DNA of 42,313 bases from positions 1-42,313 of the forward strand of contig JAFTZQ010000019.1 of NCBI GenBank assembly GCA_017464475.1, in the 5' to 3' direction. The notes beneath the pieces are model-generated. The model worked only from the letters and a program-made list of their open reading frames with translations. It was not told the origin of the DNA and did not search any database. Source of the stretch: Paludibacteraceae bacterium (GTDB taxonomy: Bacteria > Bacteroidota > Bacteroidia > Bacteroidales > Paludibacteraceae). The position numbers and the translations under genes were made by a program. Below are positions 15,622-23,415 of the stretch, piece after piece (position 1 is the first letter of the stretch; each line of letters starts with the position of its first letter).

Positions 15622-15981
15622 ATGAATGTCGATCAACTGAAAGCCAACTTAGTGCAAGCCATTTGCGAGGGCTATGCGGACTATTGTGTCAATTTCTGTG
15701 ACCAAGACGGAGACTCCGTGACGATTGACAGCGTCTATCTGGATGACGATGGCGATGTATGTTTAGAATCGAACGAAGAAGACAACAACGACTTCTCCGC
15801 GCAGGAGTTGTTAGACGAGTTGGATCGTTATAGCGACAAACGCTATGTCTATGTTTACAATGAAGATATAGATACGTCCTTCGATATAGACGAAGAGGAC
15901 GACGATAATGATTACGACAACCTCTGGTACATTGGCGATGACGGCAGTCTGTATATCGATATGTCGTATGATGATAATTAA
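15622..15981 (+). CDS. Small, highly acidic hypothetical protein
   Basis: Product of 119 residues that I do not recognise. About a third of the residues are Asp or Glu, concentrated in the C-terminal two thirds (SNEEDNND, DEEDDDNDYDN). There is no signal peptide and no membrane segment. The N-terminus (MNVDQLKANLVQAICEGY) is helical, followed by strands alternating with acidic loops (VTIDSVYLDDDGDVCLES, NLWYIGDDGSLYIDM). Such charge is seen in DNA mimics, immunity proteins and calcium or cation binders, but no choice can be made here. It lies directly after the structured RNA and 39 bp before the glycine-zipper gene, so it may belong to the same cassette. Confidence 0.7.
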   Translation: MNVDQLKANLVQAICEGYADYCVNFCDQDGDSVTIDSVYLDDDGDVCLESNEEDNNDFSAQELLDELDRYSDKRYVYVYNEDIDTSFDIDEEDDDNDYDNLWYIGDDGSLYIDMSYDDN

Positions 15982-16020
15982 CAAAACAAAATAAATTATT
16001 AACATTTAAATTTAATCATT

Positions 16021-16857
16021 ATGTTTTACAACCAACTTAAGAAAAAGGCTATAAAGAGACTTAAAGCCGCTCAAGAGGACTATTTGTTAATCGCTGAAAA
16101 TGCTAATAGTAAGGCATTGGAGCTATTCGCAGTCCGTAAATCTGCCGCTAAAGAAATTGAGCGCATTGAGATGTATATAAACATGTTAGCCAATTCACCA
16201 AAAGAATTTGCTAAAGATATAGCTCAAGTAAAATTGGAAATAAAGGATTTTAATAGAGCTGTTGAAATAGAAGAAGAAAGTGCCGCAGGTAATATCAAAG
16301 GCGCTGGCTCTGCTGTTGCAGGTACTGTTGCTGGTGGCTTGGTAGCTTCGTTAGGTCCAACAGCGGCAATGGCTATTGCTACTACTTTTGGAACAGCTTC
16401 TACTGGTGCCGCTATTTCGGCGTTGTCGGGAGCAGCAGCGACAAATGCCGCACTTGCATGGTTAGGCGGAGGAGCATTAGCAGCAGGTGGCGGAGGAATG
16501 GCTGCCGGTAATGCATTTCTTGCCTTAGCGGGTCCGATTGGATGGGGAATTGCCGGAATTTTGATTGTTGGCGGTAGTTCATTTGCCGCATATAAAAATA
16601 AACAGGCAGCGGAAGAAGCAGAGAAAGTCTCAAACGAGATAGTTGAAAAAGTAAGTATCTTACTTCCTAAATTAGAAGAAATGAAGCAATTAGTCGAGAA
16701 TACTAAAGAATTAAAAAAATCTTTGGACTTATCTCTTATTGTAAATACATATCCAAATGACTATAAAGAGTTTACAGAAGAACAAAAGAAGGTATTAGTT
16801 GCTTTAATTAATAATACAAAAGCAATGGGACAATTAATAAATAAACGTATTGCATGA
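16021..16857 (+). CDS. Glycine/alanine-zipper membrane protein between coiled coils
   Basis: Product of 278 residues. Residues 1-88 and 192-278 are charged helices suited to coiled coils. Residues 94-190 are nearly all Gly, Ala and small hydrophobics (GTASTGAAISALSGAAA, LAWLGGGALAAGGGGMAAG, GPIGWGIAGILIVGG), a glycine-zipper pattern able to form a membrane-inserted bundle. This core resembles bacterial proteins with an IFI6/IFI27-like hydrophobic module; that comparison is from memory. No signal peptide is present, so it would insert from the cytoplasm. The stop codon overlaps the next gene by 4 bp (ATGA). The gene is distinctly AT-rich compared with the 50% GC flanks, suggesting acquisition. 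Confidence 0.72.
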   Translation: MFYNQLKKKAIKRLKAAQEDYLLIAENANSKALELFAVRKSAAKEIERIEMYINMLANSPKEFAKDIAQVKLEIKDFNRAVEIEEESAAGNIKGAGSAVAGTVAGGLVASLGPTAAMAIATTFGTASTGAAISALSGAAATNAALAWLGGGALAAGGGGMAAGNAFLALAGPIGWGIAGILIVGGSSFAAYKNKQAAEEAEKVSNEIVEKVSILLPKLEEMKQLVENTKELKKSLDLSLIVNTYPNDYKEFTEEQKKVLVALINNTKAMGQLINKRIA

Positions 16858-18335
16858 AATCAAACATCTACGAAGACCAAATTATTGCCGGTGCTGTTCA
16901 GCAAGGAATTAAAGATAATGAAGAACTTCTTTTAAAGACTGTTGAACAAATTTGGAAAAAAGCTACACAATCGGCTATAGATGCTGACCGTGCTTTAGCT
17001 TCTGCTCGGGCGTGTGTTGAGAACGTAAGAGACTTCATCTCCGATCCTACTAAAATACTAGGAAATGTTACTACAAAGCATGGTGAAGTAGCAGAGCATA
17101 TACAAGTTGAAATAGGTAATGGTCAGAGGATAATGGAGGGTCTATCTCCTAATGCAAGTTTAGATGTTGGAAGGACTGCTCCTGAAGATTATCTTATTGA
17201 TGGTATCAAGGTTCAATCAAAATTTATTAATTCACCCAAGAAGACGCTTGAAGCTATCATAGAGCACTCCCATAAATATCCGTTTTTCACTCAGGAGGAA
17301 GGGTATTATCATTGCCCAAAAGATTATTATGAAGTTCTTGCTAAAATAGCAAAAGGGGAAAACGTAGATGGGTTAAAGGATAGTACAGTAAAGATTATCC
17401 GAGAAAAAATCCAGTTAATTGAAACCGAGACAGGAAAGTCTTTTACAGAGATTGTAAAGCCTGGAATTTCTTCTTATGATGAAGTTCAGTTAGGTCGTGT
17501 CGGGCAGACGTTAGATAAATATGACGAAGAATTCGTTCAGCAACGTACAGAACGACAGCGTCAGATAAACAATGAGAAAAAAGAGAAATTGGGTGAAGCT
17601 ACCCACATTACTGATCCGTCTTGGCAGGAGGCAGCTAAATACTCCGCTATATCTGCTGCAATACAAGGGTTAAGTGCTGCCTCTATTAAAATCTATCAGA
17701 AGATAAAAGGAGGAAAAAAGATTGGTGACTTCTCAATTGAAGATTGGAAAGAAGTAGGATATGACTTTACTATAAATGGGGCAAAAGGTGGAATTTCAGG
17801 TGCAGCAATTTATGGTATGACCAAAGTGGGAGGATTGTCCGCTCCTTTTGCTGGCGCAATAACCTCCTCTGTGATAGGTACTGCTGATTTATTATTCGCA
17901 TATAAAAACGGTGAAATAACATTAGACGATTTTGCTGATTGTATGTGTGCTCTAAACGTTGAAGCGGGCTTAGTAGCAGTAGGTTCGGCAATAGGGCAAT
18001 GCGCTATCCCTATTCCTGCGCTTGGCGCTATAGTTGGTATGGCTGTAACTAAATCTGCTATCATGGTCACAAAATATGTAATGGGAGAGCAAGAAAAAGC
18101 TTTAGCCCAAAAAATGCAGGTGATGTACGACCAAACCATCTCAAAGTTAGATAAAGAGTACCAACAGATTTGGTGCGCTATTGAAGACTATTATGTAGAG
18201 TTAGGTGGTCTTGTAAAAGCAGCGATGGACAAAAATGTAAATAGGAGACTAAAAGGAAGTATAAAACTATGCAAGATGTTGAATGTTATTGACCCGTTAC
18301 ATAACACTCACGAATTGGATGTATATATGGAATAA
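16854..18335 (+). CDS. Large accessory protein with PD-(D/E)xK-like motif and hydrophobic C-terminal domain
   Basis: Product of 493 residues, unnamed family. Residues 1-70 are helical. Residues 76-124 contain GEVAEH (77-82) followed by D112-YLIDGIKV-Q121-S-K123, the order and spacing (Glu in a helix, Asp, then QxK on a strand) of PD-(D/E)xK nucleases. Residues 150-245 continue with GYYHCPKDYYEVL and a charged helix. Residues 255-410 hold small-residue hydrophobic stretches (YSAISAAIQGLSAAS, GAKGGISGAAIYGM, APFAGAITSSVIGTADLL, IPIPALGAIVGMAVT), probably membrane-associated. The tail (415-493) is helical. The 4 bp overlap with the glycine-zipper gene implies joint synthesis. It is AT-rich like that gene. 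Nuclease activity is an inference from a short motif. Confidence 0.68.
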   Translation: MKSNIYEDQIIAGAVQQGIKDNEELLLKTVEQIWKKATQSAIDADRALASARACVENVRDFISDPTKILGNVTTKHGEVAEHIQVEIGNGQRIMEGLSPNASLDVGRTAPEDYLIDGIKVQSKFINSPKKTLEAIIEHSHKYPFFTQEEGYYHCPKDYYEVLAKIAKGENVDGLKDSTVKIIREKIQLIETETGKSFTEIVKPGISSYDEVQLGRVGQTLDKYDEEFVQQRTERQRQINNEKKEKLGEATHITDPSWQEAAKYSAISAAIQGLSAASIKIYQKIKGGKKIGDFSIEDWKEVGYDFTINGAKGGISGAAIYGMTKVGGLSAPFAGAITSSVIGTADLLFAYKNGEITLDDFADCMCALNVEAGLVAVGSAIGQCAIPIPALGAIVGMAVTKSAIMVTKYVMGEQEKALAQKMQVMYDQTISKLDKEYQQIWCAIEDYYVELGGLVKAAMDKNVNRRLKGSIKLCKMLNVIDPLHNTHELDVYME

Positions 18336-18344
18336 TCACTCGCC

Positions 18345-19247
18345 ATGTCCAAACTTCAGAAATGCCTGTATCTCATTGACCTCTTGGAACGGAGAGGGGC
18401 GATGAGTCTGAAAGAGATCAATGAGCATTACCGCTATTCGTCTCTTTATGACTGCGACATACAGCCGCGCACGTTCTTGCGGTACAAGGATTATATTCTG
18501 CTCAATTTCCCTTGTTACATCGAGTACAATGCCACCACGCAGAAATACTACTTGATCAAGAACGACTATAACAAAGGCAATCAGTCGCTCTATGAGTATC
18601 TGCTTTCGGCATTCCATATCGAAGGCATGTCCGAGTTGGCTATCAAGCACCGTGACCAGATCATGCTGACCGATTCGCCAACCGGTATTGTGAACGTGCA
18701 GCCTATTCTGGAAGCCATCGACGCAGGCAAAGGCATTGAGTTTGACTATTGGTCGTTCAACAAACAGACCAAGAAACACTTGGTGGCTATTCCGTATTTC
18801 TTGCGTACATGGGAAAGGCGTTGGTATCTGGTGGCAGAGCCGGACAACCATCACCACGGACAATCGGTCTTTGCTCTGGAGCGCATGGAGAACATAGCCC
18901 TTACGGAGCACGAAATGCAACCGTCCTCCAATATCTCCGTTACCGACTATTTCAAAGGTAGTTTTGGCGTCAATCACAGCGACAACCAACAGCCTGTCAC
19001 AATCCGTATCCGCGTCTATGGCACGCAGGCTGATTATGTGCGTGCATTGCCTATTCATGAATCGCAACGCGAGATAGAAAGAACCGACGAATGGACGGAC
19101 TTTGAAATGGATCTTGTGCCCTGCTATAATTTCTATCAGCAACTCCTCTGGCATTGCGAGAAACTGGAAGTCCTCTCTCCTTCCTCCGTCCGCGACGAAC
19201 TGCACAATATCATCCGCCAAACCCTCGCTTTGTACGAAAAAAAGTAA
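18345..19247 (+). CDS. WYL-domain transcriptional regulator
   Basis: Product of 300 residues. Residues 1-72 form a winged-helix DNA-binding region (LQKCLYLIDLLERRGAMSL ... PRTFLRYKDYI). Residues about 115-195 form a WYL domain with the signature RRWYLVAEP (W160, Y161, L162) preceded by KGIEFDYWSF and KHLVAIPYFLR; a C-terminal extension domain completes the usual architecture. WYL proteins sense ligands (often nucleic-acid species) and frequently control phage-defence or DNA-damage genes. It starts 9 bp after the nuclease-like gene on the same strand, so it is the obvious candidate regulator of the cassette. Its GC content is closer to the chromosome average than that of the two genes before it. 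Confidence 0.9.
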   Translation: MSKLQKCLYLIDLLERRGAMSLKEINEHYRYSSLYDCDIQPRTFLRYKDYILLNFPCYIEYNATTQKYYLIKNDYNKGNQSLYEYLLSAFHIEGMSELAIKHRDQIMLTDSPTGIVNVQPILEAIDAGKGIEFDYWSFNKQTKKHLVAIPYFLRTWERRWYLVAEPDNHHHGQSVFALERMENIALTEHEMQPSSNISVTDYFKGSFGVNHSDNQQPVTIRIRVYGTQADYVRALPIHESQREIERTDEWTDFEMDLVPCYNFYQQLLWHCEKLEVLSPSSVRDELHNIIRQTLALYEKK

Positions 19248-19282
19248 TGTCAAAAGTACAAATGCACAAAAATTAAAATCAA

Positions 19283-19408
19283 ATGACCACCTATATAGCC
19301 GATACGGAACATTATTCCGAGGTCGTTGCGCGGATGTGCAAAGCGAGACGGTTGTTATGGATAGCGACTGCAGACCTCAAAGACCTGTATGTCATGCAGG
19401 GAACGTGA
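19283..19408 (+). pseudogene. Truncated PLD-like gene (N-terminal remnant)
   Basis: An ORF of only 41 residues (MTTYIADTEHYSEVVARMCK ... LWIATADLKDLYVMQG) resembles the start of phospholipase D-like domain proteins, where a segment of the type LWIGTADIKDLYV precedes the first catalytic region. It ends in TGA at 19408 and no HKD motif can be found in any frame afterwards, so this looks like a gene whose remainder has been deleted. It lies 35 bp after the WYL gene and may once have been the last gene of the cassette. Identification rests on a short match and recollection. Confidence 0.55.
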
Positions 19409-19703
19409 CTTTTCCAAAAATTAGAAGATAGTTTTTTATTGTTTTCCTAAGTTATTGGACACTCATCCTAAATTCGTTGACAGCCGGAATATAAATTTTT
19501 GTCATGTCATTTTTTGTCACTTCTGCCACTTTTGCCATGTCATTTTTTATTAACAACAGGAATTTTTTAAGTTCGTTTCAAGATCGGTTCAAGCGGCAGA
19601 GGTTGCGCTGACGTCGCGCTGCTCTTGGGCAGATTTGGTATAACCGCCAAATCTTAAAAATAGGAATCTCTTTTTCATAAGAGTTATCTGTTATAAAAAG
19701 TGA
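19409..19703. other. AT-rich non-coding stretch after the accessory cassette
   Basis: About 300 bp with no credible gene. It contains two copies of CATGTCATTTTTT (19503-19515 and 19537-19549) around repeated GTCACTT/GCCACTT words, and an inverted repeat AGATTTGG (19631-19638) / CCAAATCT (19647-19654) with an 8-base loop. A TTGGACACTC word near 19456 might be a transposon-end remnant, without further support. The stretch fits a decayed boundary of a mobile or accessory segment. Confidence 0.4.
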
Positions 19704-19730
19704 ATATGCGCGGTATTCAGCCGCGCATAT
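19694..19730 (-). terminator. Terminator of the lipoprotein operon
   Basis: A perfect 10 bp stem ATATGCGCGG (19704-19713) / CCGCGCATAT (19721-19730) with a 7-base loop. On the minus strand it is followed by TTCACTTTTTATAA, a U-rich tract, so it terminates transcription coming from the two minus-strand lipoprotein genes. A second small hairpin (AAACCTC/GAGGTTT, 19739-19756) overlaps the stop codon. Confidence 0.85.
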
Positions 19731-19754
19731 CCTGATAGAAACCTCCTCCGAGGT

Positions 19755-20012
19755 TTATTTCTTGCAGTTGTCCTTGCTCAGGAAGGTCTGCGTCTTCGTC
19801 GCCTTAAAGCCGGGCATAGAGGACGCCAATAGCTCTAACTGCGCATCGGAATCCACTCCGTTACCGTAGTAATAATACTCTACCACTTGACCTCCATCCG
19901 GACTCGTAAGCGTGATCTTCCAGCACTGCTCTTTGTTCGGGTCGCAGGAGGTAAAACCTGCTGCTAATGCCATAACGGCTACTGCCGCAAGGCTCATAAA
20001 TACTTTCTTCAT
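19755..20012 (-). CDS. Small lipoprotein of unknown function
   Basis: Product of 85 residues. A signal peptide (MKKVFMSLAAVAVMALAAG) ends in lipobox FTSC, so the mature protein starts at Cys23 followed by DPN; an Asp after the Cys is of no known sorting meaning in Bacteroidetes. The remaining ~60 residues have a beta-strand pattern (QCWKITLTSPDGGQVVEYYYYG) and end in a short charged helix with a further cysteine (KDNCKK) that may pair with the one in EQCW. I do not recognise a family. It is 32 bp downstream of the other lipoprotein gene, probably co-transcribed. Confidence 0.78.
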   Translation of the reverse strand: MKKVFMSLAAVAVMALAAGFTSCDPNKEQCWKITLTSPDGGQVVEYYYYGNGVDSDAQLELLASSMPGFKATKTQTFLSKDNCKK

Positions 20013-20044
20013 GACTTAATCGTTTTAATAGTTAATCTATTGAT

Positions 20045-20443
20045 TTATTCATTTGTATTCTCATCCAGAGAGATTTTGGCGGTCAGTTTGTCGCCGGTTT
20101 TCACCGTTACCGTGGTATATCCAAGAAGGCTTTCTTCTTTGTCAAAGACAGCGAAATAGAAGGTCTCCTCGTCCTGTGCTCCGACACTGCTCGGTGCAAA
20201 ATCATCCGGCGACTTGAGGTCGAAATGTGCCACGCCGGCGGCGTTTGTGGTAGCAGAGGCGGTATAGTTCTGCTTGTACTGTACTCCGCCGATGCCCTTG
20301 TAGTGCATTTTCCACACTACGACACCTGCCTGCGGCTGGTTGTTCTTGGTTACTTCCACATCTACCGTAGCCTCCGTCTTGAACGTGCAACTACTCATCA
20401 CTACGGCCACCAGAGCCGCCAAAAGAATCTGAATCTTTCTCAT
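20045..20443 (-). CDS. Small lipoprotein with beta-sandwich-like body
   Basis: Product of 132 residues. Signal peptide MRKIQILLAALVAVV is followed by lipobox MSSC (Cys19). The body reads like a single Ig/carboxypeptidase-regulatory-type domain: VDVEVTKNNQPQAGVVVW, TNAAGVAHFDL, a FYFAVFDKEESLLGYTTVTV strand pair and TAKISLDEN at the end. That repeated V-x-V pattern and the NAAGVAHFD turn are typical of small extracellular beta-sandwich modules. No enzyme motif is seen. It heads the two-gene unit; I found no convincing TAnnTTTG promoter in the 82 bp before it. Confidence 0.78.
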   Translation of the reverse strand: MRKIQILLAALVAVVMSSCTFKTEATVDVEVTKNNQPQAGVVVWKMHYKGIGGVQYKQNYTASATTNAAGVAHFDLKSPDDFAPSSVGAQDEETFYFAVFDKEESLLGYTTVTVKTGDKLTAKISLDENTNE

Positions 20444-20525
20444 AATAATATCATTGTTTTATTTTAGTATTCAGTTTGTTACTACAAGGCGTTGTTGTAT
20501 ATAGCCTGACTTTTTGACGAACTGC

Positions 20526-22568
20526 TTATCTCTCCCTGAACGCACCGCTTCGGTAGGCATGCAGGAGCTGTTCGAGCGACGCGATCTGTTCGAGCAGCTC
20601 CTTTCCTTTGTCCGTATCCTTGATACGAATGCGGTGCTTGCTGAAATCCTGCAGCAGCGTCCGGCTGTGAATGTCGCTTCCGGAGATCACCGCTTGCTCG
20701 CGGCTCTCGAACGATTCGTGTTCCACGAGCTGGATTCCATGGCTGTTATAAATCAGCGTGTATCCGGCTATTCCGGTCTTCTCCTGATAAGGCTTGCTGA
20801 ACCCTCCGTCGATCACGAACCGCCGACCGTTTGCACGGGTGGGAGTCTCGCCTTTTATTGTGCGAACAGGCACATGTCCGTTCACAATCCGTCCCGTCGC
20901 AGGGTTTAACCCGAACTCTTGAAGAATCTTCTTGCAAATCTCTTCATCGTCCGCCAGCGTGAAATAAGCGCCTTTCTGCTCGCGGTGCGGATCGGCTGAA
21001 TTCTGATGGCTGGCGTCTGACGGCTTCTCAATAAAATACCGTTCGAAAGTGGTCATTTTGTCTTTGTTGTAGAGCGGTGAGAACTCGCCTTCCCAGAGGT
21101 AGAGCATATAGTCCAGCGCGTCCTGTTTCTCCTTGCCCTCGCCGTAATACGCCATGCGGATCACTTCGTCCGTGCGGTCCATCAACGCCTTGCCGCTCAC
21201 CCGCTTGCCGCACACATCAGCTTCGGCGAACGAACCGTCCGCGTTCAGAGGAATGGCGGCGTGGTAGAGTAGGAAACCGTTGCGCACGAGATAGAGCGAA
21301 CCGTGCTCATAGAGCATTTTCAGATGTCGCTGCATCTTCTCGCTCTTGCGGAACGAACGCCAAAGTTGGTTCATCAGGTCCTCCTCGTATTTCGTCAACT
21401 TGTACGGATCCGCCGGATCGATCGTCGGCAGGTTGGTGTCCAGCAACTTATAAGTTGCTATTGTGCCTTTCTCCAAGTCTATTTTGTCCAGCAGCGCACG
21501 GTGCTCCATGTGCCATTCGGGGTGACGGAGCACCGTCTGACCTTCCAATTTGAACTGGATGATCGAGATCGCTTTGTGCATTTTCGCCATCAGTTGTGCC
21601 GAACGGGTCAGCCGCGGGTTGTTCTCAAAATCCTTGGTCTGCCAAATCGTGCACGGGTCGTCACCGTAAATCGTCATGGCGAAGTTCGCCAGCGGCAGCA
21701 GGTTGATTCCGTAACCTTCTTCGAGGGTTTCGATGTTGGCGTAACGGATTGAGACGCGCAGCACGGTCGCCAAGAGTGCCAAGTTGCCTGCCATCGCACC
21801 CATCCACTCTATATCGTGGTTGCCCCATTGTATATCGTAGTCGCGCACGGTGGACAGCACATCCAATATCTTGCTTGCACCCGGTCCGCGGTCGAAGATG
21901 TCGCCTACTATATGCAGCGTGTCAATCGTCAGAGAATGAATCAGATACGAGATGGCGATGATGAACGCATCGGCACTACCGGTCTCTATGATTCCGTCTA
22001 TGATGGCGTTGTAATAGGTCTGCCGGTCTTTCTGTTCCAGGTGCGATTCGTGCAGCAGCTCTCCGATGATATATTCATACCCGGGCGGTAATAAACGCCG
22101 TACTTTGGAACGGCTGTATTTGATCGTCACGGCGCGCGCGATATTCACCACTTGGTGCAACCGCGTGCGATACCAGTCTTCCAAGGTCGGCAGCTTCGAG
22201 ATCTCCGCATTGAGCCGGAAAAGGGTCTTGTATTCCTCCTCCTTCAGCGGCTCCTTGCCCTCGGCTTCATAAAACCTCTTGATGAGCTCTATCCGCTCGT
22301 CGGGATAGTAGATCAGCGCACAGATGGCGCGTTTCTCTTCCTCGGAAAGGCTCTCCCCATAGACCTCATCTACTTTCTTGCGTACCACGCCCGAAGCGTT
22401 TTTGATCATGTGAATGAAAGCCATCGACTCGCCGTGCAGGTCACTCACAAAATGCTCTGTCCCTTTGGGCAGAGAGAGGATTGCGCGCAGGTTGATTAAC
22501 TCTGTGATTACGCTTTGTGCGTTAGGAAATTTCTCACTCAGAAGCCGTAAATACCGTTCGTCCTTCAT
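20526..22568 (-). CDS. fbp: Fructose-1,6-bisphosphatase class III
   Basis: Hydrolyses fructose-1,6-bisphosphate to fructose-6-phosphate in gluconeogenesis. The 680-residue product has the metallophosphatase-type motifs of the class III (Firmicutes/Bacteroidetes) enzyme: FVSDLHGE near the N-terminus, IVGDIFDRGPGA, WGNHDIEWMGA, and later GHVPVRTIKGETP with RRFVIDGGFSKPYQ. Length and order are as expected and there are no gaps. It has its own promoter at 22612-22643, transcribed away from the ribosomal block. The product feeds fructose-6-phosphate to GlmS and to nucleotide-sugar synthesis. Confidence 0.97.
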   Translation of the reverse strand: MKDERYLRLLSEKFPNAQSVITELINLRAILSLPKGTEHFVSDLHGESMAFIHMIKNASGVVRKKVDEVYGESLSEEEKRAICALIYYPDERIELIKRFYEAEGKEPLKEEEYKTLFRLNAEISKLPTLEDWYRTRLHQVVNIARAVTIKYSRSKVRRLLPPGYEYIIGELLHESHLEQKDRQTYYNAIIDGIIETGSADAFIIAISYLIHSLTIDTLHIVGDIFDRGPGASKILDVLSTVRDYDIQWGNHDIEWMGAMAGNLALLATVLRVSIRYANIETLEEGYGINLLPLANFAMTIYGDDPCTIWQTKDFENNPRLTRSAQLMAKMHKAISIIQFKLEGQTVLRHPEWHMEHRALLDKIDLEKGTIATYKLLDTNLPTIDPADPYKLTKYEEDLMNQLWRSFRKSEKMQRHLKMLYEHGSLYLVRNGFLLYHAAIPLNADGSFAEADVCGKRVSGKALMDRTDEVIRMAYYGEGKEKQDALDYMLYLWEGEFSPLYNKDKMTTFERYFIEKPSDASHQNSADPHREQKGAYFTLADDEEICKKILQEFGLNPATGRIVNGHVPVRTIKGETPTRANGRRFVIDGGFSKPYQEKTGIAGYTLIYNSHGIQLVEHESFESREQAVISGSDIHSRTLLQDFSKHRIRIKDTDKGKELLEQIASLEQLLHAYRSGAFRER

Positions 22569-22611
22569 GTCCTGTGTATTTCGTGTATTAAACCGTGTTC
22601 TAAATCGCCTG

Positions 22612-22643
22612 CAAATTTACTACAAATATTGCACATACGCAAA
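22612..22643 (-). promoter_or_regulatory. Promoter of fbp
   Basis: On the minus strand: TTTG (22643-22640), 20 bases, TAAATTTG (22619-22612). Both boxes match fully. The start site would be near 22605, about 37 nt before the ATG. Confidence 0.85.
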
Positions 22644-22784
22644 TTATTTTGTGATTAAAACGCTTTTTTTACGAAAAATCCTTGCGTAGTTCAGAAAAAA
22701 GTAGTTCCTTTGGGATTAACAATTACATGAAAGCCACTGTACTGAAGGCTAAATGCACTTTTTTTGAATTTTCTTGCTGAAAAA

Positions 22785-22816
22785 TTTGGTCATGTCAAAA
22801 AAAAGTAGTAATTTTG
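22785..22816 (+). promoter_or_regulatory. Promoter of the rplM-rpsI ribosomal operon
   Basis: TTTG (22785-22788), 20 bases, TAATTTTG (22809-22816), full matches. The start site would be near 22823, giving a leader of almost 130 nt before rplM. Confidence 0.87.
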
Positions 22817-22822
22817 CAGGCT

Positions 22823-22950
22823 TTTTCGCGTGAACGTATATTGCGCACGGGCGGAAAGGCGCGTATAAACATATTTATTAATCGCCGAATCGGGCAGTGC
22901 GGCAACGCTTAATAGATGTCTGTCGGTTCGGTCCAAAACAAACAAAATTA
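22823..22950 (+). promoter_or_regulatory. Possible autoregulatory leader of rplM
   Basis: The ~128 nt leader is long for this genome and more GC-rich than other 5' UTRs here. It can form an imperfect hairpin in which TATA-TT-GCGC pairs with GCGC-G-TATA around the loop ACGGGCGGAAAG (about 22837-22866), and has further paired GC-rich words (GCCGAATCGGGC). Ribosomal protein operons commonly have such leaders for feedback by one product; no specific Rfam family can be assigned by eye. Confidence 0.4.
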
Positions 22951-23406
22951 ATGGAACACAATTCGTACAAAACAGTGTCGGTGAACAAGGCTACCGCTAA
23001 GAAAGAGTGGGTGGTTATCGACGCTGAGGGCCAGATTCTGGGCCGTATGGCTTCCAAGGTAGCAAAACTGCTCCGCGGTAAGTACAAACCGAGCTACACT
23101 CCGAACGTGGACTGTGGCGACAACGTAATTATTATCAATGCCGGCAAAGTACAGCTGACCGGTAACAAATGGAACGACCGCGTATATGTACGCTACACCG
23201 GTTTCCCGGGCGGACAGCGTGAGTTCACTCCGGCAGACCTTCTTGCCAAAGGCGCAGACAAACTCGTTCGCCGCGTAGTAAAAGGCATGCTGCCGAAGAA
23301 CCGTCTCGGTGCTCGTCAGATCACGAACCTCTATATCTTCGAAGGTCCGGAGCACAACATGCAGGCACAGCAACCCAAAGTAATTGATATCAACACCCTC
23401 AAATAA
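22951..23406 (+). CDS. rplM: Large-subunit ribosomal protein L13 (uL13)
   Basis: Structural protein of the 50S subunit. The 151-residue product has the conserved core EWVVIDAEGQILGRMAS, LRGKYKP, GDNVIIINAGKVQLTGNKW, and KGMLPKNRLGARQ. The start is the ATG at 22951; an upstream in-frame start would run through the leader. A short N-terminal extension (MEHNSYKTVSVNK) is usual in Bacteroidetes. rpsI follows after 9 bp, the common L13-S9 pair. Confidence 0.98.
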   Translation: MEHNSYKTVSVNKATAKKEWVVIDAEGQILGRMASKVAKLLRGKYKPSYTPNVDCGDNVIIINAGKVQLTGNKWNDRVYVRYTGFPGGQREFTPADLLAKGADKLVRRVVKGMLPKNRLGARQITNLYIFEGPEHNMQAQQPKVIDINTLK

Positions 23407-23415
23407 TAGAAGCAA

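Noticed and set aside
15344-15625. 93-codon ORF in the region called a structured RNA
   Set aside because: It starts before the predicted transcription start, has no domain pattern, and the base pairing explains the sequence better. A short peptide is not excluded.
18336-19253. 305-codon minus-strand frame opposite the WYL regulator
   Set aside because: The plus strand has a complete winged-helix/WYL architecture with a good start; the antisense frame has no promoter or family features.
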